This document shows positions 11,971 through 21,942 of a stretch of DNA of 64,000 nt, piece by piece. The first letter of the stretch is position 1. Each line of letters opens with the position of its first letter. Below the pieces are notes generated by a model. That model did no database searches and had not been told where the DNA came from. It was given only the letters and a program-made list of their open reading frames with translations. This DNA comes from Iris pallida (taxonomy: Eukaryota; Streptophyta; Magnoliopsida; Asparagales; Iridaceae), in the NCBI GenBank assembly GCA_029216955.1, contig JANAVB010003400.1, forward strand, positions 14,659,874 through 14,723,873. The letters are read 5' to 3'. Made by a program: the position numbers and the translations under genes.

Positions 11971-13063
11971 ATATTGTTTCACTCCCTTATGAGGATAACT
12001 TAATGAGAAAGATATCCCAACCAAGGCAAGACCTTGCCAGATGAATCATCAATATCTGGAAATATGCAAAAAAGAAATACAGGATTTAATAGATAAAAAG
12101 TTAATACAAAATTTCTACTCTCTATGGAGTTGCACAGCAATTTATGTAATGAATAATGCTGAGAGGAAGAGAGGTGTACCAAGATTGGTAATTAATTATA
12201 AACCTCTCAATAAGGTTTTGAAATGGATCATATATCTAATCCCTAATAAGAGGGATCTGCTCAATAGAATTGTTAGAGCAAGATATTTTTCTAAATTTGA
12301 TTTAAAATCAGGTTACTGGCAAATCCAGATAGCTAAGCAGGATAGATATAAGACTGCTTTTACAGTTCCATTTGGGCACTATGAATGGAATGTTATGCCC
12401 TTCGGACTGAAGAATGTTCCGTCCAAATTTCATAATATAATGAATGAAATATTCAATAATTATTTTGAATTTATTCTATCCTATATTGATGATATATTAA
12501 TATTTTCCAATTCTCTTGATGAACATTTTAAACACTTGAAGATTCTTAAGCATTTAGTCATCAAGAATGGGTTGGTGATATCAGCACCAAAAATGAAATT
12601 GTTCCAAACAGAAATAAGATTTTTGGGACATAATATAGCAAATAGGACAATAATTCCAATTGATAGAAGTATTGAATTTGCTTCTAAGTTTCCCGATGAA
12701 ATAACCGATAATAAGCTGTTACAAAGATTTCTAGGGGTGTTGAACTATGTTTCTGATTTTTACAAGAACATAGCTCAGGATACAAATTTTTTGTATCAAA
12801 GATTGAAGAAGAATCCCATTACCTGGACAGAAGATCATACTAAGGCAGTTAGGATAATAAAGCAAAAGGTTAAAAATTTACCTTGCTTGCATTTAGCCAA
12901 TGCTGAATGGTTTAAAATAGTAGAGACAGATGCCAGTGATATTGGCTATGGTGGCATCTTAAAGCAGAGAAATCCTGAGACTAATAAGGAAGTCCTAGTC
13001 AGGTTCTTCTTCAATATCACTGGCATCTGTCTCTACTATTTTAAACCATTCAGCATTGGCTAA
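11971..13063 (+). pseudogene. EPRV-1 second partial RT-RNase H, with chimeric 3' end
   Basis: Homologous to 8881-9925 of the first unit. Its frame 12041-13063 (340 codons) is open, unlike the first copy, with VPFGHYEWNVMPFGLK, the catalytic YIDD at 12482-12493 (about residue 148) and RNase H motif ETDASDIGYGG. From 13013 the frame reads into the inverted arm, so its last 17 or so codons are antisense RNase H sequence and not part of a natural protein. It lacks the N-terminal RT part and the RNase H C-terminus. Confidence 0.8.
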
Positions 13064-14007
13064 ATACAAGCAAGGTAAATTTTTAACCTTTTGCTTTATT
13101 ATCATAACTGCCTTAGTATGATCTTCTGTCCAGGCAATGGGATTCTTCTTCAATCTTTGATTCAAAATTTTTGTATCCTGAGCTATGTTCTTGTAAAAAT
13201 CAGAAACATAGTTCAATGTCCCTAGAAATCTTTGTAACTGCTTATTATCGGTTATTTCATCGGAAAACTTAGAAGTAAATTCAATACTTCTATCGATAGG
13301 AATTATTGTCCTATTTGCTATATTATGTCCCAAAAATTTTATTTCTGTTTGGAACAACTTCATTTTTGGTGCTGATATCACCAACCCATTCTTGATGACT
13401 AAATGCTTGAGAATCTTCAAGTGTTTAAAATGTTCATCAAGAGAATTGGAAAATATTAATATATCATCAATATAGGATAGAATAAATTTAGAATAATTAT
13501 TGAATATTTCATTCATTATATTCTGAAATTCGGACGGAGCATTCTTCAGTCCGAAGGGCATAACATTCCATTCATAGTGCCCAAATGGAACTTTAAAAGC
13601 AGTCTTATATCTATCCTGCTCGGCTATCTGGATTTGCCAGTAACCTGATTTTAAATCAAATTTAGAAAAAAAATTCTTGCTCTAACAATTCTATTGAGCA
13701 GATCCCTCTTATTAGGGATTGGATATCTGATCCATTTCAAAACCTTATTGAGAGGTTTATAATTAATTACCAATCTTGGTGCACGTCTCTCCCTCTCAGC
13801 ATTATTCATTACATAAAATGCTGTGCAACTCCATGGAGAGTAGGATTTTCGTATTAACTTCTTATCTATTAAATCCTGTATTTCTTTTTTGCATATTTCC
13901 AGATATTGCTGATTCATCTGACAAGGTCTTGCCTTGGTTGGGATATCTTTCTCATTTAAGTTATCCTCATAAGGGAGTGAAACAATATTTAGCAGGATCT
14001 TCAACAA
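13013..14007 (-). pseudogene. EPRV-1 right arm: partial RT-RNase H copy
   Basis: Minus-strand counterpart of 11971-12943. Two open pieces remain: 13651-14007 (ARPCQMNQQYLEICKKEI, then RLVINYKPLNKVL) and 12995-13561 (MPFGLKNAPSEFQNIMNEIF, YIDD, then RNase H to VETDASDI). A frame break lies between them at about 13562-13680. The 5' edge at about 13985 shows the same join to the terminal repeat as the left arm. Confidence 0.85.
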
Positions 14008-14435
14008 GGCCAGAAGTAGAGTGAGAAGATTGAAAATAGCAAACTTGAACTTTTATTGATAGTAGTAGTAGTACAGAAGCACACAAGCACACACTCTTAC
14101 AGAAGAAAGTAAAACTTAGCACACCCACAAACGAGGCAAGTGGCCTCTATTTATAATACAGAAACACTCGAAGCAAATCGACAACATCCTGTTATTGAAA
14201 AGCCAACTGTCCAGCAGAACCGCCTCGAGCATATCATTAAAGTTACACGTAGTGGATTAGTCACCTACGTGTCTCTGCAACTTTATTTCACATCTCCTTT
14301 TGCTTTTTTAAAGGTGATTCCTTCTTATCTTGAATGTGGCCTGATAATGGATTGTAGGCCCCACTACCACCATTATTGCTATTTGTGGTTGTCTTTGTCA
14401 TTTCCTCCTTTATTCTGCTGTCGCACAGATGTCCT
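13985..14435 (-). promoter_or_regulatory. EPRV-1 right arm: intergenic promoter and terminal redundancy
   Basis: Mirror of 11580-11970. On the minus strand the TATA box TATAAATA corresponds to 14148-14155 and the AATAAA signal to 14052-14057. It ends with GATCCTGCTAAATATTG, the same chimeric join to mid-RT as the left arm. It would drive transcription towards the palindrome centre, as the left promoter does from the other side. Confidence 0.7.
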
Positions 14436-15746
14436 CTATTTTTCATCTTTACTGTTCCTGGGCCTCCTTCGTGGCGCATGACTAGCGGACGATTCTACCA
14501 CCACCTCCTTATTGCTTTCAGAGGAAGATTCATCCTCAACGCCGTGGGCTGCAACTGACGCCTCTGATGACTTCATTGAATCATCATCATCAAGATCTAG
14601 GAAGATAGTATCTCCAAATATTTCTTTCATTTGGGAATGAATATATTTTCGACAGCGATTTTTTAATTCTTCTTTGGATATTTTGGGATTTTTCATGTTC
14701 ATATAATCTTTAAATTTTCTCAGGTAATTATCCTCATAATCCATTATCTTTTCTTCTTGCAACCTTTCTGATTCTTTGGCTTCTGCTGCAAGAGATGCCT
14801 TGATTTCTGCTATTTTTTCTTTCTCATCAATTCTGTTCCACCATTTGATGAGAAAAATTCTTTTTAATTTGTATATTTCAAATTCTTCCTCTGCACATTT
14901 GAGAGACCACTTCATTATATGGGAAACATTATTAGAGACGAAGAAGTGCATAGTTGTTTCTTCATCATAAAATTTTTGTTTTTTTAGGCAAACTTTTGCC
15001 TTTTCGACCCATTCATCGAACATGTTGAGCAAAGGTCCTGACAGTATTTCCAGGTTTGCTCCAAAATAATTCCACCACTTATTGAACCAGGTGGGAATGT
15101 CCTGTTCTAATATTTTTGGACATATTTTGATAAACCAGGAGTGCTTTCTTCTCTCATTCTTATAATAAAATATGTAGAAGAAGGCATCTATGTAATCCCA
15201 GTAGGTAAACTTCATTGAAGTTGTATTATTCCTGAAAAGCATTGCTATCTCAAAATTTGGATGCAAACCCCATGATTGAGGGGTAAGGATTTTATATATA
15301 GTAATTTTACTATATACAATCTCCGAATGTGGATCTTTAGGATTTTGCCTAAAGTGCTCTATTTCTGCCGAATTAGTAGAGAGAAGCATTCCTTCATAAT
15401 GACTCCTCGCCCTCATTTTTATTGGATAAAAATTCCTCTCAAAGTATTTTTCTTTGAGCTGCCAAGGGTCCCAAGTGTTATTGGACACAGGAATATCATT
15501 CCTGTCTAGACATATTATGGCTTCCTCTGCTGATTTCTGAGTATATATTGTCTCAACTTCTACAAGAGTCGCCGCCTCTTGATAGGAAAATTTTTCCTTC
15601 TGTTGCTCATTGGTTGCATTATCAGCTGAAACAATAATATTTCTTCGTACAGGAATTTGGGCCTGTCTCCGATGAGTTTTGCGACTTTTGGGCTGCTCCC
15701 ATTTGGGAGGCTCCCAGGGCTGTTTGCCCTTATCTCGCCTGCTCAT
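14436..15746 (-). CDS. EPRV-1 ORF2 protein, 436 aa, unknown function, intact frame
   Basis: The longest intact viral frame in the window. It starts at ATG 15746, whose position relative to the polyprotein end matches the left copy. N-terminus is basic and Pro/Trp-rich (KGKQPWEPPKWEQPK), residues 1-35. Landmarks: TWDPWQLKEKYFERNFYP (91-108), SHYEGMLLSTNSAEIEHFR (115-133), SWGLHPNF (158-165), TYWDYIDAFFYIFYY (181-195), KHSWFIKICPKI (201-212), WFNKWWNYFG (220-229), FLIKWWNRIDEKEK (298-311), a charged coiled-coil-like 312-350, then DLDDDD (about 388) and a Ser-rich tail. No enzyme motif is seen. Compared with the left copy, the last 17 or so codons are cut off by a stop. The fold is unknown to me; florendovirus-like genomes carry a comparable downstream ORF. 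Confidence 0.75.
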   Translation of the reverse strand: MSRRDKGKQPWEPPKWEQPKSRKTHRRQAQIPVRRNIIVSADNATNEQQKEKFSYQEAATLVEVETIYTQKSAEEAIICLDRNDIPVSNNTWDPWQLKEKYFERNFYPIKMRARSHYEGMLLSTNSAEIEHFRQNPKDPHSEIVYSKITIYKILTPQSWGLHPNFEIAMLFRNNTTSMKFTYWDYIDAFFYIFYYKNERRKHSWFIKICPKILEQDIPTWFNKWWNYFGANLEILSGPLLNMFDEWVEKAKVCLKKQKFYDEETTMHFFVSNNVSHIMKWSLKCAEEEFEIYKLKRIFLIKWWNRIDEKEKIAEIKASLAAEAKESERLQEEKIMDYEDNYLRKFKDYMNMKNPKISKEELKNRCRKYIHSQMKEIFGDTIFLDLDDDDSMKSSEASVAAHGVEDESSSESNKEVVVESSASHAPRRRPRNSKDEK

Positions 15747-17230
15747 TCTGTAAAAATTTGCGAGTTAGAAAATCAGGAAGACTATTTTCTTCTCCTTTAA
15801 TATATTCAATATCAAAATCAAAAATAGCTAATTCAGCTTGCCATCTAGCAAATATTTGTTTTGACGCTAGATTTTTAACATCTTTTTCCAAGACTATTTT
15901 TTGCAGAACTACAATCTATTCTAAGCAAAAACTTCTGATTAAACAGATCATCTTGGAACTTATGAATGCATTTTATTATAGAAAGAATTTCTTTCTTGAT
16001 TGTGGAATAATTTATTTGGATATCATTCCATTTACCCGAGCAGAACCTGACTAGGACTTCCTTATTAGTCTCAGGATTTCTCTGCTTTAAGATGCCACCA
16101 TAGCCAATATAACTGGCATCTGTCTTCACTATTTTAAACCATTCAGCATTGGCTAAATGCAAGCAAGGTAAATTTTTAACCTTTTGCTTTATTATCCTAA
16201 CAGCCTTAGTATGATCTTCTGTCCAGGCAATGGGATTCTTCTTCAATCTTTGATACAAAATATTTGTATCCTGAGCTATGTTCTTGTAAAAATCAGAAAC
16301 ATAGTTCAATGCCCCTAGAAATCTTTGTAACTGCTTATTATCGGTTATTTCATCGGAAAACTTAGAAGCAAATTCAATACATCTATCGAGAGAAATTATT
16401 GTCCTATTTGCTATATTATGTCCCAAAAATCTTATTTCTGTTTGGAACAATTACATTTTTGGTGCAGATATCACCAACCCATTCTTGATGACTAAATGCT
16501 TGAGAATCATCAAGTGTTTAAAATGTTCATCAAAAGAATTAGAAAATATTAATATATCATCAATATAGGATAGAATAAATTCAGAATAATTATTGAATAT
16601 TTCATTCATTATATTCTAAAATTCGGACGGAGCATTCTTCAGTCCGAAGGGCATAACATTCCATTCATAGTGCCCAAATAGAACTATAAAAGCAGTCTTA
16701 TATCTATCCTGCTCAGGTATCTGGATTTGCCAGTAACCTGATTTTAAATCAAATTTAGAAAAAATTCTTGCTCTAACAATTCTATTGAGCAGATCCCTCT
16801 TATTAGGGATTGGATATCTGATCCATTTCAAAACCTTATTGAGAGGTTTATAATTAATTACCAATCTTGGTACACCTCTCTCCCTCTCAGCATTATTCAT
16901 TACATAAAATGCTGTGCAACTCCATGGAGAGTAGGATTTTCATATTAACTTCTTATCTATTAAATCATATATTTCTTTTTTGTATATTTCCAGATATTGT
17001 TGATTCATCTGGCAAGGTCTTGCCTTGGTTGGGATATCTTTCTCATTAAAGTTATCCTCATAAGGGAGTAAAATAATATGCTGTTTTCTATCCCAAAATG
17101 CATTTGGAAGATTGCTACAAGTCTGAAGTTTAAATTCCTCTTCAACTTGTTTTATTTTATCCTTAATCTCTGGCTTATTTAATTGATCAGAGATTTATAT
17201 TTGCCTTATTTCCTCCCAGAGAAAATTGAT
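15730..17230 (-). pseudogene. EPRV-1 right arm: RT and RNase H, broken
   Basis: Minus-strand copy of 8700-10230. RT block at 16616-16900 (RLVINYKPLNKVLKWIRYPI to MPFGLKNAPSEF), stop at the F/Q position near 16617, then YIDD region 16550-16565. RNase H piece 15875-16450 carries KTDASYIGYGG, in which the Asp after Ser of the left copy is Tyr. The upstream part near 17210-17230 is cut by a TAA where the left copy has a Gln codon. Confidence 0.8.
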
Positions 17231-18220
17231 TTAATTTTCTTTAAAATCAATTTCTCTTATTTCATTTAGTATCTTGATCATTGGATTACGAATAAATTCA
17301 AAGGTTACTTTTCTGCCTTTATAAACAGTAGAAATTCCCTTTAAATTAATATTCTTTATTGGCATAAGTTTTTCTAGAAAATGAGTCCCTAGAATAACAT
17401 GCTGAGTTATTTCCTTAACTACCATAAATTGCAGTGGTATGGTTGCAGAGTTTTTACAGACATTAACATCTGTAACCTTATAAGGTGCTGTCATTGCTTT
17501 ATTGTTTGCATCACTCAGTGTTTGAGTTGTGCGTTCACAATACTTGATTGGAATCACACCCTCTTTAACACAATTAAGATATGCACCACTATCTACTAGT
17601 GCAATCAAATTCTTAATATAATACTCATTATTAATAAGTAAATCTATTTGAATGTACCATTTTTGGGTAACATAGAGATCTATTTTCTCTAATTTCTGTT
17701 GAGGCTCAGTTTCCTCATCAGAAACTTCAAGGGTAGAAGTATTACTTCTTTTTGAGCTTTCCCCTTGCTCGGTAGTATGGATTATCATATTCTTTGCTAC
17801 TGTCTCAAGATTAGACAATCTTATTTGATTCATCTCATCTTGAGATTTTAGCTCTTTTATTTCTCTTTTCAATACCTTAATCTTATTTTGGAGATCTTGT
17901 ATTGTAACAGCTTTTACCTCCTTATTTCTATATCGTCGGAGGACTTCATCCATGCTATAAAATTCCTCTTTCTTATTAGTTCCTTCCTCATTCAAAGAAC
18001 TACTAGTTGACTTTTCTTCTATACTAAGAAAATCTATTAGTTTTTCCCTAGCATCTCTACTGATTCCAGTAGATAATAGAGATTTTATTATCTCTCCTTT
18101 ATTTTGAGCAGTCAATACATTAATTGATAATCCATTCATTTCGACTATGGACTTATAATACTCATGATCATGTTCATTGGAACATTCCTCACAGCTACAT
18201 TCACTATCATTTTCACACAT
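17231..18220 (-). pseudogene. EPRV-1 right arm: coat protein C-terminus and aspartic protease, 329-codon frame
   Basis: Continuous frame showing that coat protein and protease belonged to one polyprotein: acidic CSCEEC region at residues 1-20, a coiled-coil-like stretch around 105-150 (NKIKVLKREIKELKSQ), then the protease. The protease motif reads ALVDSGAY here (about residue 204) instead of ALVDSGAD in the left arm; the first, catalytic Asp-Ser-Gly is kept. It ends at a TAA at 17231-17233 just before the RT. Only a fragment of the ancestral polyprotein survives. Confidence 0.8.
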
Positions 18221-19001
18221 ATTAATCGACTCATCATCACTAGACTCGTCTGATGAATCTAATTCTTAATCAGAATTTATCAGTATTTTATACAGGGTTT
18301 TCTTTAACCCTTCATCCTCTATTTCTTGGATTTTCTTTTTGGTATAACACCTATTAGCATAATGGCCAATTTTTTCACATTTATAACATTTTATTTCTTT
18401 AGAGGATTTCCTTTTTTGAGAAGATTTCTTCTCCTTCCCCTTCTCTCCCTCTTTGTATTGTTGGGAATATTTCTTTTTCCTTTTTCTCCTATAGTAGGGC
18501 TTATTTCCCTTTTCTCTACTATAATCCTTCTTAGCCTTTTCCTTCTTATCATAAGGCTTATAATTATCTACAGTGAATTGGCTACAATATTCACCTAATT
18601 GCTTTCTCTCCGAAAGCCTTTGCGATTTCAGTTGATTCCTTAGCTTTTGAGCATTACATAAAGCTAAGCCTTCTTGGACACAAGCATTGATTAATGCTCC
18701 ATAGGTTTAATTTTGATATGGTATTTCACCATTATTCTTTTCCTTTAACTTTTTCCGTATTTTCTCAGCAAAAAGATTGGGTAATCCATCAATAAATTTG
18801 GATTTCCAATGTGACGCATTTGCATCATCCAGTGCCATGACTCTACTCAGAAAGGTATCCTTATACCATCTAAAATGAGTCAAGGTTGGACTTCGTAAAT
18901 TCTGTAATAGGGTTCTAATTCTCCCCCATCAAAAATATGTCCAGTGAAATGCTCTAATATATTGTATATTAGAGTGTAAACAGCATCAGATTTCTGCTGT
19001 C
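18221..19001 (-). pseudogene. EPRV-1 right arm: coat protein core and zinc knuckle, broken
   Basis: Mirror of 6955-7740. The CCHC knuckle is present at about 18350-18395 on the minus strand (CYKCEKIGHYANRC, with Glu for Gly after the second Cys). Several stops interrupt the capsid-like part, for example near 18268, 18708 and 18925. Homology to the left arm ends at about 19001. Confidence 0.75.
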
Positions 19002-19003
19002 CA

Positions 19004-19118
19004 TCAGCTTTTCTCTAACAGATGCAAACCTGTTAGAAGCAATGTCTTTGAATTTAAAGACATTTGGTTATAAAGACATAATATTCTAGACAGGAATGAT
19101 ATTCATGTGTCCAAATAC
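19004..19118 (+). other. Mosaic viral junction: movement protein slice joined to ORF2 slice
   Basis: After the inverted arm ends, 19004-19073 matches movement protein sequence 5070-5140 in direct orientation (TCTAACAGAT...CAAACCTGTTAGAAGC...TTTGGTTATAA). 19073-19118 then matches ORF2 sequence 10438-10483 in direct orientation (AAGACATAATAT...CTAGACAGGAATGATATTC). The two slices meet at a shared TAA microhomology. Confidence 0.8.
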
Positions 19119-19121
19119 TAA

Positions 19122-19567
19122 GAGCATCTCCAACCCTATTGTGACTTTCGAAAAAAGTTGTTGCCACATAGGAAAGACAAATTTTATTCAAAAGTTTTTC
19201 TCCAATGCAATTGTCAAGTCAATTGTGAAGCTTATGTGGCAAAAATTAAAGAAGACATTGTGAAGTTGATTGTCTTGTTCTAGACAATGTACTTGACAAT
19301 GTCTTCTCTTCCATGTCATCAATTATGAATAAAAAATATTAGAAAAAAGAAATAAGATGATTAGTTGTCTTAAAAGTTGTATTGGAAGTTAGAAAAAATA
19401 TTTTCTATTGTCTCCTTAATACTTTTGCATTGGAGAGAGTTTTTCTATCTCATTGTCTTTTGAGATATAATTTTGCCACATAAACAAAACATTGTCTTGT
19501 GGCTCATGCCACATAGAAGCCACCTAAGACTCACAACACTTAATAAACAATAGGGTTGGAGATGCTC
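19122..19567. mobile_element. MITE, 446 bp, TAA target duplication (PIF/Harbinger-like)
   Basis: Perfect terminal inverted repeats of about 21 bp beginning GAGCATCTCCAACCC at 19122 and ending GGGTTGGAGATGCTC at 19567. Flanked on both sides by TAA (19119-19121 and 19568-19570). The size, lack of coding capacity and TAA duplication fit a Tourist-like MITE of the PIF/Harbinger superfamily. It sits at the right edge of the viral mosaic. Confidence 0.85.
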
Positions 19568-19570
19568 TAA

Positions 19571-20084
19571 CAGTCGCCCTTTGAAAAAACAACCGCTCCT
19601 CTCACTTCAATAGTGGCCATGCATTGCAGCTAATAATAGCCGCTCAATAGTGGCCATGCCTGAAAAAATACTTAGATATGCATGCATGAAAGATTGGTGG
19701 ACAGTGAGTTTACTTTGGGATTATATTTAGACTAAATTTAGATATTTAATGCATACATGGAATTACACCAAGATATGTATATATTATTTTATATTTATAT
19801 AATATATTTAGGAATACTAAAGGACGATTTTGAAATTCCATAATTACCCATATTAGTAGAAAGAATCAATTTTAATTAGATTAGATATGCAAAGGTATTT
19901 GTGGAATAGAAAATTCCACGATGAAGCCTATGTTTTGGAATTAAATAGTAGAATAGAATAGTAGAAAAAATCAATTGTAATTAGATTATATATACAAGGG
20001 TATTTGTGGAATAGAAAATTAGATTAGATATAAAAGGGTATTTGTAGATTAGATTATATATAATTTATATATCAGTAATAGTGG

Positions 20085-20146
<62 letters not shown>

Positions 20147-20436
20147 ATTCGCGCATAAGACAATCTCAATTTCTGTGACGTTATGTTGTCTACTTTGATA
20201 GGCATGCCAATATGGCTAGCCAGCTTCATATGCATTTGGATGCTCCAATATTGGACATGTATCTTAGAAATTTTCATCCAAATTGAGGCTAATAAAAGTA
20301 TATATCTTTCGTATTGAGTGTCTACGGTCCACTTCTTTAGAATAATCAGCCTTCCGTCGAACATCTAGGGCCCTCCATGAAGGATTTTCTCTACATCCTC
20401 ATCCATACCAAATCGAACTAAGAAAAACCCATTTTC

Positions 20437-20488
<52 letters not shown>

Positions 20489-20553
20489 GTAATATATATA
20501 TATATAGTTGTATATATAGTTGTATATATAAAAAAAATATATATATATATAGT
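19571..20553. other. AT-rich spacer with internal direct repeats and two (TA)n runs
   Basis: No gene seen. A word set GGTATTTGTGGAATAGAAAATT / ATTAGATTA-GATATA recurs at about 19860-19915, 19965-20015 and 20020-20060. (TA)n runs lie at about 20087-20142 and 20440-20550, the second interrupted by AGTTG. The copia-1 LTR begins directly after the second run. Confidence 0.6.
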
Positions 20554-21318
20554 TGTAATTGTCTTCAAAAAACTTCGGATTAAAATGTGCAAGAAAATGC
20601 TTTGAATTAAAATTACCGGCCTCCGAGGAAGTCGTGCACGTAGCACTGCCCTAAGAGTTAGCTCGGGTCTATGTGCAACCGTATCCGAACGCTCATAGTG
20701 GTAAAATCCCCGCTCCATCGGAATCTCCTTGCCGCACACGACTCGGAGAGAGCGACCCCGACTTAGCTCTGCCCAGAGCAACGAAGAACAGCAACGATAA
20801 TACGAAGGAGACGAGAATTTTAGAGAAATTCGAGAAAAATAATTTCTGTGTTCGAAAGAGAAAGAAGCACAGACTTATATAGGCTGATGGTGGCTCTTTG
20901 TAACGTTCAGAAATAATGAATAATAAATTTTAACGTTATAAAGAAACGTAATACAATGTATCTGGACGTAATTTTGAATAGTAATTGTTACGAAATTAAA
21001 TGATAACGGTCAGAAAAAATAATAGGAGCAAAAAGGATTTTTGAGTCTCAGCCCGAACCCGAAGAAGGAATCGAATCGGCATTCGGCACCCGCAAATGTG
21101 GGCACGTGCCCGCACCCGTTACGGGCGCCGGACCGAACCGAACCGAGCCGGGCCGGACGGCGGCGGCGGCGGTGCTCGCGTGTGGTCCATGGGGATCCCA
21201 CTCAATGGTTTAATGAAGCAAGATGGGAGGAGTGTATATATACACAATGAAAGCAACTGTGCTAGCCGATGTGGGACTAATAATAAATGAATGAGTTGAG
21301 CTTTTGCTACAGCTAACA
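20554..21318 (-). repeat. copia-1 3' LTR
   Basis: Minus strand begins TGTTAGCTGTAGC (at 21318) and ends GAAGACAATTACA (at 20554), TG...CA. It matches 38032-38794 closely, including the CCGAACCGAACC GC-rich stretch and TAGTCCCACATCGGC near the start. A TATA-like TATATAAG (minus strand, near 20875) is the probable promoter. Confidence 0.85.
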
Positions 21319-21942
21319 ATCCCCCCAAAAGGTCAACTTTCAAGATGATAGAGGGGAAGAAAGAGAGACAAGAATAAGAGAATTTTTGGGCAGTTGTATA
21401 CTATGCATAAATGAGATGGACTATAGCCTTGAATCTCACGTAGTGACTATTATCTTTGTCTGAAGAAGAGCTTGATGGACTACGCCTTGAATCAGTCTTC
21501 TTGAACCAGATTCAGACTATAGCACACATAGTACGCTAGAGGTACTTTGGTCTATCGGGTGGCGCGTTTGGTTGGCCATGTGCACTTTTACACATTCATG
21601 AGAGTTGTCTAGGATCGTCTTGTCCTATAGTCGCGGCCCTCACGACCTCTCATATAGGTAAGTCCTTAAGGGTTGGTGATAGGAATCAACCCTGCATATC
21701 ATACTTGAACTTATTAAGAGTTTAAACTCACCCTATCCATATCACAAAAGGAACACTGTCACCATAGGGATGGGATATCAATGTACACATGTACAGCCTC
21801 TTGGTATTTTATTTTAAAAAGAATTTAATCTCAAGGTCAGTGTTCTATAATAGTCACCTAGTCCAGCTTGTTTCTATCCATTGAACCGGCTTCTTGGGAT
21901 CTCCAGTCAGGCTCGGTTGGGTTGCCACTGCTGGTGACTATA
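21319..21942 (-). other. copia-1 3' non-coding region with polypurine tract
   Basis: Between the RNase H frame and the 3' LTR. On the minus strand CCTTTTGGGGGGAT lies immediately before the LTR start and is the plus-strand primer (polypurine tract). The rest, about 600 bp, shows no coding capacity. Confidence 0.75.

Larger units (their letters stand above)
4099..13012 (+). mobile_element. EPRV-1 left arm: endogenous Caulimoviridae genome unit plus partial second unit
   Basis: Gene order on the + strand is terminal repeat, tRNA-Met primer site, movement protein, coat protein with zinc knuckle, aspartic protease, reverse transcriptase, RNase H, ORF2, intergenic promoter, terminal repeat. The distance between the two terminal-repeat copies (4121 to 11886) is about 7,765 bp, the size of a whole caulimovirid genome. 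There is no integrase and no true LTR pair, which separates it from Ty3-gypsy. At 11970/11971 the second copy jumps straight from the terminal repeat into mid-RT, so it is a rearranged tandem. All long frames carry stops or frameshifts, so the copy is dead as a virus. Layout and protein features resemble florendoviruses; the genus is tentative. Confidence 0.85.
6955..19001. repeat. Large viral inverted repeat, arms about 6 kb, spacer 69 bp
   Basis: Left arm about 6955-12943 and right arm 13013-19001 are the same viral segment in opposite orientation: coat protein, protease, RT, RNase H, ORF2, promoter, junction, RT, RNase H. Landmarks are symmetric about 12978: the ORF2 start is 2,764 bp away on the left (10214) and 2,768 bp on the right (15746); the zinc knuckle is about 5.4 kb away on both sides. 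Differences by eye are scattered substitutions and one-base indels, on the order of a few per cent. The spacer 12944-13012 is left-arm RNase H sequence with no partner. Confidence 0.9.

Noticed and set aside
4099..19118. Interpretation of EPRV-1 as a Ty3-gypsy retrotransposon
   Set aside because: No integrase, a movement protein is present, and repeats are short terminal redundancy rather than LTRs with TG...CA ends.
20065..20781. Open frames with Ile-Tyr repeats near copia-1 LTR
   Set aside because: Driven by (TA)n; the rest is LTR sequence.
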